64,000 bases of DNA from Chloroflexota bacterium. Lineage in GTDB: Bacteria; Chloroflexota; Anaerolineae; Anaerolineales; Villigracilaceae. Below, in pieces: positions 9,589 through 18,334 of this stretch. The stretch lies in assembly GCA_013112685.1 (NCBI GenBank), contig JABFGC010000001.1, positions 310,001-374,000 on the forward strand. Reading direction: 5' to 3'. Every line of letters begins with the position of its first letter. Position 1 is the first letter of the stretch. Under the pieces are notes generated by a model, which made no database searches, was not told the origin of the DNA, and worked only from the letters and a program-made list of their open reading frames with translations. A program made the translations under genes and the position numbers.

Positions 9589-11192
9589 TCATACTCCCAG
9601 GCATTGCATTCCTTCGAATACGCTGTCCATTCTCCTGAACCGTCCACCAACTGATATGGATATTCGGAATAATTCATGGAAACCAGGTCGTCTTCCGTGA
9701 TGCCTACAACTCCCAGGTGGCTTACCTCCGCAATGATGAGTTTGCAGCCCGGCTGGGATAATTCTGAAATAAAATCACTCCTCTCCTCTGGATAAGACCT
9801 GAACTCGATGGCATCCAAATCAACCCCCCGTCTATCCTGCAAATAGGGCTTCAAGGATATATCCCGCTGGTAAATTCTGCCCGCCTCGGGAAAACGAAAA
9901 GACAGTTTCCTGATAAACGCATCGAAATTGCTGTTCCAGCGGTTCATGCCGAACGGGTAATAGGAAAACAAACCAACGAAGGGAAAGGCAGCCGCGCCCA
10001 GCAGCGAGAATGCCAGCAGGAGGCGTCCTGCCTTCATTTTGAACAGGGACATCAGACGGTTCAGGACAAAATATGAAAAAAATGACAATCCCGGCAAAAA
10101 GACCAACGGGTAATAAACTGACGATAAATCGGAAAAACTTCGCACAAATCCCAATGCCCCAAGCGAAAGCAGGGGAAACCAACCCATTCCACTGGTCATC
10201 GTTCCCAAAATCCCCAGGACAAGCACGAGCGGATAATCCGCTGCCAGGTTATGAATAAAATCGGCAAAGGTTGAAAACCAAAAGATGCGCTCATCCGATG
10301 CCAGCACGTAGGCGGGTCCGTCACGCAGCGCGAACATGTAATACAAACTGCCCCAATAGTTCAAGATGAAGTAAAGAATCAAAAAGATGAGGAAGGGGAT
10401 ATTAAACTTTTTGAGAAGATCCTCTTTTCGGGCGCGGTCTTGAAACAGGATAAAAACGAGAAGCACAGCCGCCGCCATTAATTGAAAGAGACCCGTGTTT
10501 TTCCATACCGTGGAAAGAACCACAAAGAACAATCCGAGGTTGATCCGCCTTCTCCAGATTGCATACAAGCCCATCCATCCGAGGAGCGCCGACGGCAGTT
10601 CGAAGTTGGCATAGAGGAGTTCGAAGAAGGATTTGTTCATGAATGTGAGCGCAAACACCAGCAGCGCCAGGTATCCCTGTTTCCCTTCCCCGCCATGAAC
10701 GTGGATCAAAAATGCCAGCCACAACAGCATGGCAAACAACCCCAGAACCGGAACGGACAAGTCCATTGGCAGGAAGCGATTCAATGCCCACGCCATTCGC
10801 AACAGGATTGGCATATCAATTGGAACAATCGGAATGTCGTCTTCAAAGATCCAGCGGTCCCGTTCCGTATATGTGGAAATGTGAGAATTCGCAGTCATCA
10901 GAAACAGGATGGAAACGGCAACGACCGAAGAGGCATATATCCATTTATGCGCGGCGAAACGCCCAACGAAACGCGTGAATATCTCCAAGATTTCTTCGCC
11001 AAGGTCGGTTTTTGCCCGTACAAACACAAAGTAAAGAGGCGCTGCGGCAAGGGCAATGTAATAGTAAAAGTAAAACCTGTTTTGGGCGGCGTACAGCAGG
11101 TCGAATTTTTCAACGACATATAACCCCACCGCCAAAGACATGGGCAATAAAAGAAACAGCGGGGCGTAGTGAATGAAAACTTTTTTCGGCAT
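9585..11192 (-). CDS. Polytopic membrane protein, GT-C/ArnT-like architecture
   Basis: A 535-residue protein with about ten or more hydrophobic segments from residue 8 to roughly 425, then a soluble C-terminal part of about 100 residues (after the FPFGMNRWN region, with FRSYPEERSDF and LVDGSGEWTAYSKE). This layout resembles GT-C-fold lipid-linked sugar transferases, which use polyprenyl-phosphate sugars, but no diagnostic catalytic motif is plain. It would sit in the cytoplasmic membrane with its tail outside. It lies 2 bp after neuB and overlaps the following methyltransferase. No frameshift is seen. Confidence 0.65.
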   Translation of the reverse strand: MPKKVFIHYAPLFLLLPMSLAVGLYVVEKFDLLYAAQNRFYFYYYIALAAAPLYFVFVRAKTDLGEEILEIFTRFVGRFAAHKWIYASSVVAVSILFLMTANSHISTYTERDRWIFEDDIPIVPIDMPILLRMAWALNRFLPMDLSVPVLGLFAMLLWLAFLIHVHGGEGKQGYLALLVFALTFMNKSFFELLYANFELPSALLGWMGLYAIWRRRINLGLFFVVLSTVWKNTGLFQLMAAAVLLVFILFQDRARKEDLLKKFNIPFLIFLILYFILNYWGSLYYMFALRDGPAYVLASDERIFWFSTFADFIHNLAADYPLVLVLGILGTMTSGMGWFPLLSLGALGFVRSFSDLSSVYYPLVFLPGLSFFSYFVLNRLMSLFKMKAGRLLLAFSLLGAAAFPFVGLFSYYPFGMNRWNSNFDAFIRKLSFRFPEAGRIYQRDISLKPYLQDRRGVDLDAIEFRSYPEERSDFISELSQPGCKLIIAEVSHLGVVGITEDDLVSMNYSEYPYQLVDGSGEWTAYSKECNAWEYE

Positions 11193-11194
11193 GC

Positions 11195-12241
11195 CTACTC
11201 TACATCGTCCAAATGGACATTTTCATCTTCCTGCAAATCCCTTTTCAACACCTTCCCAATCACATTCTCCAACTCATACGGCGGCAAGCCGTCGCCGGGG
11301 GATTTCAGGGCGATGTCCGACTCCGTTAAACGATGACCAGCCTTGAGGTCGCGTGAGGCGACGAGTTTCTTCCCCATCTTGGAGATCGGATTCAACTCGC
11401 TGGGATAAATCTTCTTTTCGCCGTCGCCGAGGGCAACACGCACGCGGCGTAAATCACGGACCAATTTTCTCATGCCGATGGGTTCGAGGGAAAAGGCGTG
11501 ATCGGTGCCTTTCCAGGTGTGGTTGAGCGTGAAATGCTGTTCGACGACGCGCGAACCCAACACATACGCCGCCACCGCCATTGCGATTCCGTTTTCGTGG
11601 TCGGAGAGTCCCACCACAATATCGGAGAAGCATTCGCGGTAGGTGGTGATGACGCGCAGGTTCAAATCCTGCGGCTCGGCGGGATAGGATGCCGTGCATT
11701 GCAAAAGACACAACTGCGGGTTGATGGGCATGATGGCATCGTACGCGCGCTGGACATCCTCCATCGTGCCGCCGCCCGTGCTGACGATCATCGGCTTGCC
11801 GAATTTGGCGATGTGCTTCAGGAGCGGGGTGTTCTTCAAATCGCCCGAAGCGATCTTGAAAGCGGGCATATCGAGCTCGGCGAGGAAATCCGCGCTGTTG
11901 AAATCGAAGGCGGTGGCGAACATGATCAAGCCGAGTTCCTGCGCGTATTTTTTCAACTCAAGGTATTCTTCCCGCCCGAATTCCAGCGCTTCGCGGTGTT
12001 CGCCGTAGGTGACGCCGAAACTGCTTTCGTTGTCGTACGGTTTGTTGTACGCCGCGCGCGTGAACAGGGATTTGTTATCGCGCTTTTGCAGTTTGACCGC
12101 ATCCACGCCGCATTCCTTCGCGGCTTTGAAGAGGTCCTTCGCCTTCTGCAATTCGCCCTGGTGGTTGTTGCCGATCTCGGCGATGACGAAGCAGTCGCTG
12201 TCGTCGGAAATGGTGAAACCGTCAATGGTCAGTTTTCGCAT
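11195..12241 (-). CDS. neuB: N-acetylneuraminate synthase family protein
   Basis: About 348 residues: a NeuB TIM-barrel (FVIAEIGNNHQGELQKAK near the N-terminus, DAVKLQKR, FATAFD, FKIASGDL, MIVSTGGGT, LLQCTASYPA, GLSDHE, EQHFTL) followed by a SAF/antifreeze-like domain (KLVASRDLKAGHRLTESDI onwards). It condenses phosphoenolpyruvate with an aldose to make a 3-deoxy-ulosonic acid. The start is ATG 12241 with AAAGGAAT upstream. The activating enzyme neuA lies about 5 kb downstream on the same strand. No UDP-GlcNAc 2-epimerase or Leg/Pse pathway gene is visible here, so the sugar made is undetermined. Confidence 0.92.
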   Translation of the reverse strand: MRKLTIDGFTISDDSDCFVIAEIGNNHQGELQKAKDLFKAAKECGVDAVKLQKRDNKSLFTRAAYNKPYDNESSFGVTYGEHREALEFGREEYLELKKYAQELGLIMFATAFDFNSADFLAELDMPAFKIASGDLKNTPLLKHIAKFGKPMIVSTGGGTMEDVQRAYDAIMPINPQLCLLQCTASYPAEPQDLNLRVITTYRECFSDIVVGLSDHENGIAMAVAAYVLGSRVVEQHFTLNHTWKGTDHAFSLEPIGMRKLVRDLRRVRVALGDGEKKIYPSELNPISKMGKKLVASRDLKAGHRLTESDIALKSPGDGLPPYELENVIGKVLKRDLQEDENVHLDDVE

Positions 12242-12281
12242 GAGTGATTCCTTTTCATATTGAGGCGCTGGAGAGCACCAG

Positions 12282-13334
12282 TTACGCGCCAATCACAACT
12301 TGCCTTCCAGCCAGTTGAAACAGAATGTCCCGAAGTTTTTCGTATCCGACATCCTCGAACTTCCGCGTGCCGCCTTTGATGTGCATGGCAAACGGTTCAT
12401 CCTTCCAGAAAAATTCCTCCCAGCCGAACTCGCCGCGCACATCGAACAACCCAAAATCCTGAAATCGGGCGGGGGTGGTGTAATCGCGCTGCTTTGGATA
12501 AATGGAAAGATTCTCCGGCACGAGCAGGCGATACGTCCGCGCAAACAAATTCATGAAAGAAGAGTTCTTTTTTGTAAACAGGTCGTTCACAAAAGAAGGC
12601 TTGAGCATTTCGACTCCGTGCCTGCGGTCTTTGCCGAACGAGTTCTGAATTTTAAAGCCCGTATCGCGGGAAACATTTGTGTTTGGGTAAATCCGCTTTG
12701 GAAACAACTTGGACAATGGCGCGGCAATCCAGCGATTTCTCAAGACGACGACGGCAATATCTGCGAGAACGGAACGCTTCACTCCCTTAACGTGCGGCGG
12801 GACTCTGCCCATCAAAATTCCCAGCAGCGTGAGGGTGGAGTATCCGAACAACATGTGATATTCGTCCAGTTCGGGGGTGAAATCCAGTTCTGCTTTGGCG
12901 ACTTTTTCCAGGTCAATCAACATGCACGAGACGGCGGGGAAATAACGCCGCTTCCAGGTCAAATCGGGATAGTAAGGCGCGCCCCAAAAACCCAGGTTAT
13001 GGCTTTCCATGTGCGCCAGCACATCTGCAATCCAGTTTTCGCGAAAGATGAAAAAGTCGGGGTCGAGCACCAGCAAATAACGGGTGGACACGTAATGCAA
13101 GGCTTTGTTCAACGCCTGCGCGTGATGATAACTGCCTTTCAACCTGCCCTGATTGATGCACGGATCGCCTTCGATGACTTCAAAGTCCCTCGCCTCATGT
13201 TTGGGGAAATCGTGGTTGTTGTCCACGACCAGCCAGCGAAAACTCGAAGCGGGATTCAACTCCCTAGTCAGAGTCAGGTTCAAGTCCAGGAGCGAGGCGC
13301 TGTTGAAGGAGACGGTGCAGATGGTCAAATCCAT
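12282..13334 (-). CDS. Family 2 glycosyltransferase
   Basis: 350 residues starting MDLTICTVSFNSASLLDLNL, with WLVVDNNHD and the metal site LLVLDPDFFIFRENW. The remainder contains FFWKDEPFAMHIKGG, a long C-terminal part typical of rhamnosyl- or other polysaccharide GT2 enzymes. The start at 13334 follows the Wzt gene by 8 bp. It is soluble or peripheral and probably adds a sugar to the polymer exported by the neighbouring ABC transporter. Confidence 0.8.
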   Translation of the reverse strand: MDLTICTVSFNSASLLDLNLTLTRELNPASSFRWLVVDNNHDFPKHEARDFEVIEGDPCINQGRLKGSYHHAQALNKALHYVSTRYLLVLDPDFFIFRENWIADVLAHMESHNLGFWGAPYYPDLTWKRRYFPAVSCMLIDLEKVAKAELDFTPELDEYHMLFGYSTLTLLGILMGRVPPHVKGVKRSVLADIAVVVLRNRWIAAPLSKLFPKRIYPNTNVSRDTGFKIQNSFGKDRRHGVEMLKPSFVNDLFTKKNSSFMNLFARTYRLLVPENLSIYPKQRDYTTPARFQDFGLFDVRGEFGWEEFFWKDEPFAMHIKGGTRKFEDVGYEKLRDILFQLAGRQVVIGA

Positions 13335-13342
13335 TTCAATCC

Positions 13343-14644
13343 TTATGCAGGCTTGACCAGTTCCGAGTTCCAATCCAGTTTGGGACGGACGACGCCGGAG
13401 AATGTACCTGTGATTTTTCCACGCACTGAATCGCCCTCCAGCGAGTCGAACACATTGAGCGAGATGGCGTCGTCCATGGCGATGCCTTTTTGCGAGAGGC
13501 GCGAGAAACCCCAAAACACCACGCGGATGGAGTATGTGCCTTCGACCAGCAGGTTGCCCGGAATCCAGCATGTGCTGCGATATACGCCGCGCGCGATCTT
13601 CGCGTTCTCCCAATTTGGGTGCGCGTCGGCGGGCGAGTTGAAGATGACCACGTTGTTCATGTCTTTGAGGATGATCGAAGGCGTGAACCAAACATCGGGT
13701 TGCAGGACTTCGTATTCCAACTCGATGCCGATGGGATGGCGAATGTCGAATGCCGATTTCGTTTCGTTTTGCGAGTCGTGCGCGCGGATGCCGAGAAAAC
13801 GCACAATGCCATTGGTCGGCGCCTGGTTTTCGTTCCAGCGCATTTGCGGTTCGATCTGCAACGCCATCTGAAAATACGTGGCGAGGATCGCTTCCACTTC
13901 GCCCTGCGACACTGCCTGCCCGCGATCCAGAAGCAGCGCGCGATCACACAACGCGGAAACGGCGGTCATGTTGTGGCTGACGAACAAGACCGTCCGCCCG
14001 CCGCTTGCCACCTCGCTCATTTTGCCGAGACATTTCTTTTGAAACTCGGCATCGCCCACCGCCAGCACTTCGTCCACCACCAGAATTTCAGGTTCGAGGT
14101 GCGCGGCGACAGCAAACGCGAGACGCACATACATGCCGCTGGAATAACGTTTGACGGGTGTGTCAATGTAGCGATCCACGCCGGAGAACGCCACGATCTC
14201 ATCGAGCTTGCGGCGGACTTCTGCGCGGCTCATGCCCATGATCGCGCCGTTGAGGAAGATATTCTCCCGCCCGGTCAATTCGGAGTGAAACCCGGTTCCG
14301 ACTTCGAGGAGGCTTGCGATGCGACCCTTGGCTTTTACCACGCCTGAGGTGGGCGCCGTGACCCGCGAGAGAATCTTGAGCAGTGTGCTTTTGCCTGCGC
14401 CGTTGCGCCCGATGATGCCAATCGCTTCGCCGCGCTGGACAGCAAAGTTGATGTCACGCAGCGCCCAGACGATTTCACCGTCGCGGTTCCCGTGATCCTT
14501 TTCGCCGATCTTCTGGTAGGGATCGGGCTTGCCGCGCAGTTTTGCCCACCAGCGCTTGACATCGCCGTAGAAGGTGCCCGTGCCGATGGCGCCCAGTTGA
14601 TAAGACTTCGAGAGATTCTCGATGGAAATGACCGTGTCGCTCAT
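13343..14644 (-). CDS. wzt: O-antigen/teichoic-type ABC exporter, ATP-binding subunit (Wzt-like)
   Basis: 433 residues. Residues 1-250 are a polysaccharide-export ABC ATPase: Walker A GIIGRNGAGKSTLLK, signature RYSSGMYVRLAFA, Walker B ILVVDEVLAVGDAEF and the switch VSHNM. Residues from about 290 form a Wzt C-terminal-like beta domain, which in O9a/O8-type systems recognises the end of the chain to be exported. The ATG at 14644 overlaps the permease TGA as TGATG, so the subunits are translationally coupled. The open frame upstream to 15553 is antisense-free noise in the permease gene and is not used. With Wzm it moves lipid-linked polysaccharide across the cytoplasmic membrane. Confidence 0.92.
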   Translation of the reverse strand: MSDTVISIENLSKSYQLGAIGTGTFYGDVKRWWAKLRGKPDPYQKIGEKDHGNRDGEIVWALRDINFAVQRGEAIGIIGRNGAGKSTLLKILSRVTAPTSGVVKAKGRIASLLEVGTGFHSELTGRENIFLNGAIMGMSRAEVRRKLDEIVAFSGVDRYIDTPVKRYSSGMYVRLAFAVAAHLEPEILVVDEVLAVGDAEFQKKCLGKMSEVASGGRTVLFVSHNMTAVSALCDRALLLDRGQAVSQGEVEAILATYFQMALQIEPQMRWNENQAPTNGIVRFLGIRAHDSQNETKSAFDIRHPIGIELEYEVLQPDVWFTPSIILKDMNNVVIFNSPADAHPNWENAKIARGVYRSTCWIPGNLLVEGTYSIRVVFWGFSRLSQKGIAMDDAISLNVFDSLEGDSVRGKITGTFSGVVRPKLDWNSELVKPA

Positions 14645-15504
14645 CACACCGTATCCATGAACGTGGCTTCGACGCGGTTGAAGATCAACACGCCGATCAG
14701 CAGGATGATTGCCATAAAGCCCAGGCTGTAGAAAAGGTACAGGGGGCTGAGTCCGCTCACCCCGAGGAAAGCGAGGCGAAAGACTTCCACAACGGCGGTC
14801 ATCGGGTTGGCGATCACCAGCCATTGCCAGTTCCCCTGCAAACTGGAAATCGGATAAATGACTGGCGTGGCGTACATCAGCAATTGCACGCCGAAGCCGA
14901 TGAGTTGCTGGAGGTCGCGGTATTTGGTCGTCAACGAAGAGACAATGATGCCCGTGCCAAGTCCCAGCCCCGCCATGATGAGCAGTAACAGCGGCAGGGA
15001 GGCGATCCACCAATTCGGGCGGATCTCCACGCCGATAACGATGAAATAGATCAGAAAGCCCAGGAACACGCCGAGGCGGATGCCGAACGAAATGATGTTG
15101 GAAAGCACAATCGAGACCGGGATGGTCAGGCGCGGGAAATACACCTTGCCCAAAATGGCGGCGTTCGAGGTGAAGGTGGTGGAGGTGCTGGTGAGACACG
15201 CAGCGAAATAATTCCATACCGTGTTGCCCGCCAGGTAGAAGAGAAACGGCGGCAAGCCGTCGGTGGAGAGTTGCGCGATGTTGCCAAAGATGACGGTGAA
15301 AACAACCGTCGTTAGAATCGGCTGAATCAGATACCACAACGGACCCAGAATGGTCTGTTTGTAATAAGCGACAAAGTCGCGCCACACGAAAAGCATGACC
15401 AGGTCGCGGTATTGCCACAACTCGCCCAGCCGCAAGTCCCACCACGCGCGCCGCGGGCGGATGATCATCGTCCAATTTTCCTGTTCGGAGGTTTGTAATT
15501 CCAT
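14644..15504 (-). CDS. wzm: O-antigen/teichoic-type ABC exporter, permease subunit (Wzm-like)
   Basis: 286 residues of the ABC-2 permease family: a soluble N-terminus (RRAWWDLRLGELWQYRDLVM), then six membrane segments beginning LFVWRDFVAYYKQTILGPLW, with NPMTAVVEVFR near the C-terminus, both characteristic of Wzm/TagG-like permeases. It pairs with the ATPase at 13343-14644 to export a completed lipid-linked glycan. The start MELQTSEQENW at 15504 is followed by about 50 bp of palindromic repeat on its upstream side. Confidence 0.92.
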   Translation of the reverse strand: MELQTSEQENWTMIIRPRRAWWDLRLGELWQYRDLVMLFVWRDFVAYYKQTILGPLWYLIQPILTTVVFTVIFGNIAQLSTDGLPPFLFYLAGNTVWNYFAACLTSTSTTFTSNAAILGKVYFPRLTIPVSIVLSNIISFGIRLGVFLGFLIYFIVIGVEIRPNWWIASLPLLLLIMAGLGLGTGIIVSSLTTKYRDLQQLIGFGVQLLMYATPVIYPISSLQGNWQWLVIANPMTAVVEVFRLAFLGVSGLSPLYLFYSLGFMAIILLIGVLIFNRVEATFMDTV

Positions 15505-15510
15505 ATCTTA

Positions 15511-15552
15511 TGCTCAAGCCGCCGTCCCGGCGGCGAGACGCCGCCGGGAGCA
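15511..15552. repeat. GC-rich palindromic repeat (GCCGCCGG family)
   Basis: TGCTC and GAGCA arms enclose nested GCCGCCG/CGGCGGC hairpins between the aminotransferase and Wzm genes. Related GC-rich palindromes are at 16691-16712 and inside coding sequence at 21085-21130 and 21259-21290. Confidence 0.75.
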
Positions 15553-15562
15553 AACGTTCAAA

Positions 15563-16660
15563 TCATCCAACAAATTCCTTCACCGCCGCAATGACCTCAT
15601 CTTGCTGTGCCAGCGTCAATTCAGGATAAAGCGGCAGCGCCAGCGTTTCGCGCGCGGCTTGCTCGGCGTGCGGGAAATCGCCTTCCTTGCTGCCAAACTT
15701 GCGGCACGGCTCGGCGAGATGCGGCGGGATCGGATAATACACTTCCGAAGCAATCCCTTTTTGCTTCAAGAATGCCTGCAACTCATCGCGCTTCTGCGAG
15801 CGGATGATATACAGGTGATACACATGCTTCGCCCATTCGCATTCCACCGGAGTTACAACGCCAAGCGGCGCGAGATGTTCGGTGTATCGTCGAGCCAGTT
15901 GGCGGCGTTTTTCGTTCCACGCATCCACATGCGGGAACTTCGCCTGCAAAATCGCGGCTTGCAGCGCATCGAGTCGGCTGTTGTAACCGACCTCTTCCGA
16001 ATAATATTTTTTCTTCCAGCCGTGCGTCCGCAGCATCCGCATCCGTTCGGCAAGCGCGGAGTCGTTCGTCAACACCATGCCGCCGTCGCCGTACGCGCCG
16101 AGGTTCTTGGTCGGGAAGAAACTCAAACAGCCGATGTCGCCAAGCGCGCCGGTCTTTTTTCCAAAATATTCCGCGCCGTAGCCCTGCGCGTTGTCCTCGA
16201 TCACTTTCAAGCCGTGTTCGCGCGCAATCTCCAAAATCGGATTCATCTCCGCAGGATGCCCGTACAAATGCACGGGGATGATCGCTTTCGTGTGCGGCGT
16301 GATTGCAGGCTTGATCTTGCTCACATCCATTTGATACGTCTGCGGGTTCACGTCCACAAACACGGGCTTCGCGCCGACGGACATTACCGTGCCAGCCGTC
16401 GCAAAAAACGTGTACGCAGGAATGATCACTTCATCGCCCGCGCCGATATTCAATGCGCGCAGCGCGATCACCAGCGCGTCGGTGCCAGAAGCCAACCCAA
16501 TCGCATGTTTGACTCCGAGATACGAAGCGACGCTTTCCTCGAACTTCGCCACCTGCGGACCGAGAATAAAATGACCCGACTCCAGCGTGGATAAAACCGC
16601 CGCGTCAATCTCGTTTTTGATGGAATGATATTGCGCCGTCAAATCAACCAATGAAATCAT
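15563..16660 (-). CDS. DegT/DnrJ/EryC1/StrS family sugar aminotransferase (WbpE-like)
   Basis: 365 residues with the PLP-enzyme layout of this family: LASGTDALVIALRAL, VIIPAYTFFATAGTV, HLYGHPAEM, VIEDNAQGYGA and the lysine that binds PLP in FFPTKNLGAYGDGG. The N-terminal segment MISLVDLTAQYHSIKNE is typical. With the adjacent WbpB-like oxidase and WbpD-like acetyltransferase it should install the 3-amino group of a UDP-2,3-diamino-2,3-dideoxy-glucuronate. The ribosome-binding region AGAGGCAAAGA lies in a duplicated segment flanking a palindrome. Confidence 0.9.
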   Translation of the reverse strand: MISLVDLTAQYHSIKNEIDAAVLSTLESGHFILGPQVAKFEESVASYLGVKHAIGLASGTDALVIALRALNIGAGDEVIIPAYTFFATAGTVMSVGAKPVFVDVNPQTYQMDVSKIKPAITPHTKAIIPVHLYGHPAEMNPILEIAREHGLKVIEDNAQGYGAEYFGKKTGALGDIGCLSFFPTKNLGAYGDGGMVLTNDSALAERMRMLRTHGWKKKYYSEEVGYNSRLDALQAAILQAKFPHVDAWNEKRRQLARRYTEHLAPLGVVTPVECEWAKHVYHLYIIRSQKRDELQAFLKQKGIASEVYYPIPPHLAEPCRKFGSKEGDFPHAEQAARETLALPLYPELTLAQQDEVIAAVKEFVG

Positions 16661-16741
16661 TCTTTGCCTCTATTGGATATTCTGGCAACTCCGCCGCCGG
16701 GGACTGCGGCGGGAGCATGGATTGAATCATTCTTCGCCTCT
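16642..16741. repeat. Palindromic element flanked by an ~17-bp direct duplication
   Basis: On the minus strand AGAGGCGAAGAATGATT covers the end of the acetyltransferase gene and AGAGGCAAAGAATGATT covers the start of the aminotransferase gene. Between them is a 50-bp segment with a CCGCCGC/GCGGCGG palindrome (16691-16712). The arrangement looks like an insertion that duplicated its target, separating two genes that originally overlapped at ATGA. Confidence 0.75.
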
Positions 16742-17308
16742 CTCTGGACGGACGACCTGATCCTGTTTCCTGTAAGCGTCTCCACACCGGGAGCAGACCG
16801 CGCGCTCGCCCTCGAAGGTCAATTGCTCGCCGCACTGACACATCCAGCCGCGCAGCTTTGCAGGCGTCCCATACACCAGCGCATAATCGGGGACATCCTT
16901 CGTTACCACCGAGCCAGCGCCGATGAAACAATACCTACCTAGCGTCACGCCGCACACAATGGTGGCATTCGCGCCGATGGTCGCGCCCTTGCGGACAAGC
17001 GTGGTCTTGTACTCATCCTTACGGCTGACGTGGCTGCGCGGATTGACCACGTTGGTAAACACCATCGAAGGACCGAGGAAGACATCATCCTCCACGATCA
17101 CGCCCGTGTAGAGCGAGACGTTGTTCTGGATTTTGACGTTGTTCCCAACCGTCACATCCGAGGCGACCAGTACGTTCTGACCGATGTTGCAGCGTTCGCC
17201 GATTTTCGCATTCGGCATGACATGACAGAAATGCCAGATCTTCGTCCCCGCGCCGATCTGCGCGCCTTCGTCTATGTAACTGGATTCGTGAACAAAATAA
17301 TCAGGCAT
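16727..17308 (-). CDS. wbpD: Left-handed beta-helix acetyltransferase, WbpD-like
   Basis: About 193 residues. Hexapeptide repeats run from [20 protein letters not shown] through [19 protein letters not shown] to [24 protein letters not shown], the pattern of UDP-2-acetamido-3-amino-2,3-dideoxy-glucuronate N-acetyltransferases. [14 protein letters not shown] fits the active-site region. The C-terminus adds a zinc ribbon with CQCGE and CSRCGD. It acetylates the 3-amino group, making UDP-GlcNAc(3NAc)A-type sugar. The start [11 protein letters not shown] at 17308 is preferred over the open frame to 17329. Confidence 0.9.
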   Translation of the reverse strand: MPDYFVHESSYIDEGAQIGAGTKIWHFCHVMPNAKIGERCNIGQNVLVASDVTVGNNVKIQNNVSLYTGVIVEDDVFLGPSMVFTNVVNPRSHVSRKDEYKTTLVRKGATIGANATIVCGVTLGRYCFIGAGSVVTKDVPDYALVYGTPAKLRGWMCQCGEQLTFEGERAVCSRCGDAYRKQDQVVRPERGEE

Positions 17309-17329
17309 GATTGTTTTCTCGTACTGCAC

Positions 17330-17397
17330 ACTTGCCCTGGCGGGCAGTGCCAGGGAAATTTATTTTGCGTGTGGCGCGAAATGAATTTCGCGTTACG
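17330..17397. repeat. Palindromic repeats including GCGCGAAATGAATTTCGCG
   Basis: Two inverted repeats sit between wbpD and the WbpB-like gene: CCCTGGC/GCCAGGG around 17334-17355, and GCGCGAAATGAATTTCGCG around 17374-17392. The second runs into the stop codon of the upstream gene. The same motif recurs at 22163-22237, again at a gene end. Confidence 0.75.
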
Positions 17398-18334
17398 GTT
17401 TCAACAACGGATGAACAAATTCATCCTTCGGCGAAATCTGCGCCGTGCGGATTTGGTAGGTCAACTCAATCGAGGGGCGCGCATCGTTGATTCCAAATCC
17501 GCGCCCGGCGAGGGTTTCTTCATAGACTTTTGTATGCAGGTTGGTAAAGCCTTCGGAGAATTCGATCTCTTTTCCGTCCACCGTGATGGAACGGTAGGTG
17601 GTCTTGTTCGCAGATTTTGCCTGCTGCGGCAGGTCGTTTTTGTCCACGGAAAGGAACCAGCGCACGCGCGCACGTTCCAATTCGATGAAGCCCGACATAC
17701 GCTGATCGTCCGCGTGATAGACCTTGATGCCGTTCACCGAACCAAACAGCCACATCAGCAAATCGAAAAAGTGGATGCCGATATTCGTCGCCACGCCGCC
17801 CGATTTTTCGGCTTGTCCCTTCCACGAGACCTGGTACCACGGTCCGCGGCTGGTGATGTAAGTCAGTTCGACATCGTGAACCGCGCTCGAAGTCTGCAAA
17901 GACTCGCGGAGTTGGATCAGGTTGGGGTGGACGCGCAGCTGCAAGATGGTGTTGATGCGGCGTCCAGTCTCGGCTTCCAGTTCGGCGAGGGCATCCAAAT
18001 TCCAGGGGTTGATCACCAGCGGCTTTTCACAGATCACATCCGCGCCGACGCGCAAGGCAAGGCGGCAGTGGGCATCGTGTAAATAGTTCGGCGAGCAAAT
18101 CGAAACGTAATGGACGCGATCCGCTTCGGGTCCGCGGCGCAGTTTTTCGAGGTGGCGGTCGAAGCGCTCGATCTCGGTAAAGAATTTCACATCGAACGAA
18201 TACTGGTCGAGGATGCCGACCGAATCTTTTGGATCCACAGCGGCGAGCAGGCGGTTGCCCGTGTCGCGGATGGCGCGCAGGTGACGCGGCGCGATGTAGC
18301 CGCCGACGCCGATCACGGCAAAGTTCTTCGTCAA
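17393..18334 (-). CDS. wbpB: Gfo/Idh/MocA oxidoreductase, WbpB-like
   Basis: 313 residues with an N-terminal NAD-binding Rossmann motif (FAVIGVGGYIAPRHLRAIRDTG), the conserved catalytic CEKPLVINP near residue 105, and a C-terminal domain with GGVATNIGIHFFDLLMWLFG. This matches WbpB/WlbA enzymes, which oxidise C3 of UDP-2-acetamido-2-deoxy-glucuronate before transamination. Its ATG overlaps the regulator's stop by 4 bp. With the aminotransferase and the acetyltransferase it completes a three-step module; the UDP-GlcNAc 6-dehydrogenase (WbpA) is not in the window. Confidence 0.9.
   Translation of the reverse strand: MTKNFAVIGVGGYIAPRHLRAIRDTGNRLLAAVDPKDSVGILDQYSFDVKFFTEIERFDRHLEKLRRGPEADRVHYVSICSPNYLHDAHCRLALRVGADVICEKPLVINPWNLDALAELEAETGRRINTILQLRVHPNLIQLRESLQTSSAVHDVELTYITSRGPWYQVSWKGQAEKSGGVATNIGIHFFDLLMWLFGSVNGIKVYHADDQRMSGFIELERARVRWFLSVDKNDLPQQAKSANKTTYRSITVDGKEIEFSEGFTNLHTKVYEETLAGRGFGINDARPSIELTYQIRTAQISPKDEFVHPLLKP

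Noticed and set aside
12300..13871. Plus-strand open frame of 523 codons
   Set aside because: It spans the opposite strand of the GT2 and the Wzt gene end, and its translation has no conserved pattern.
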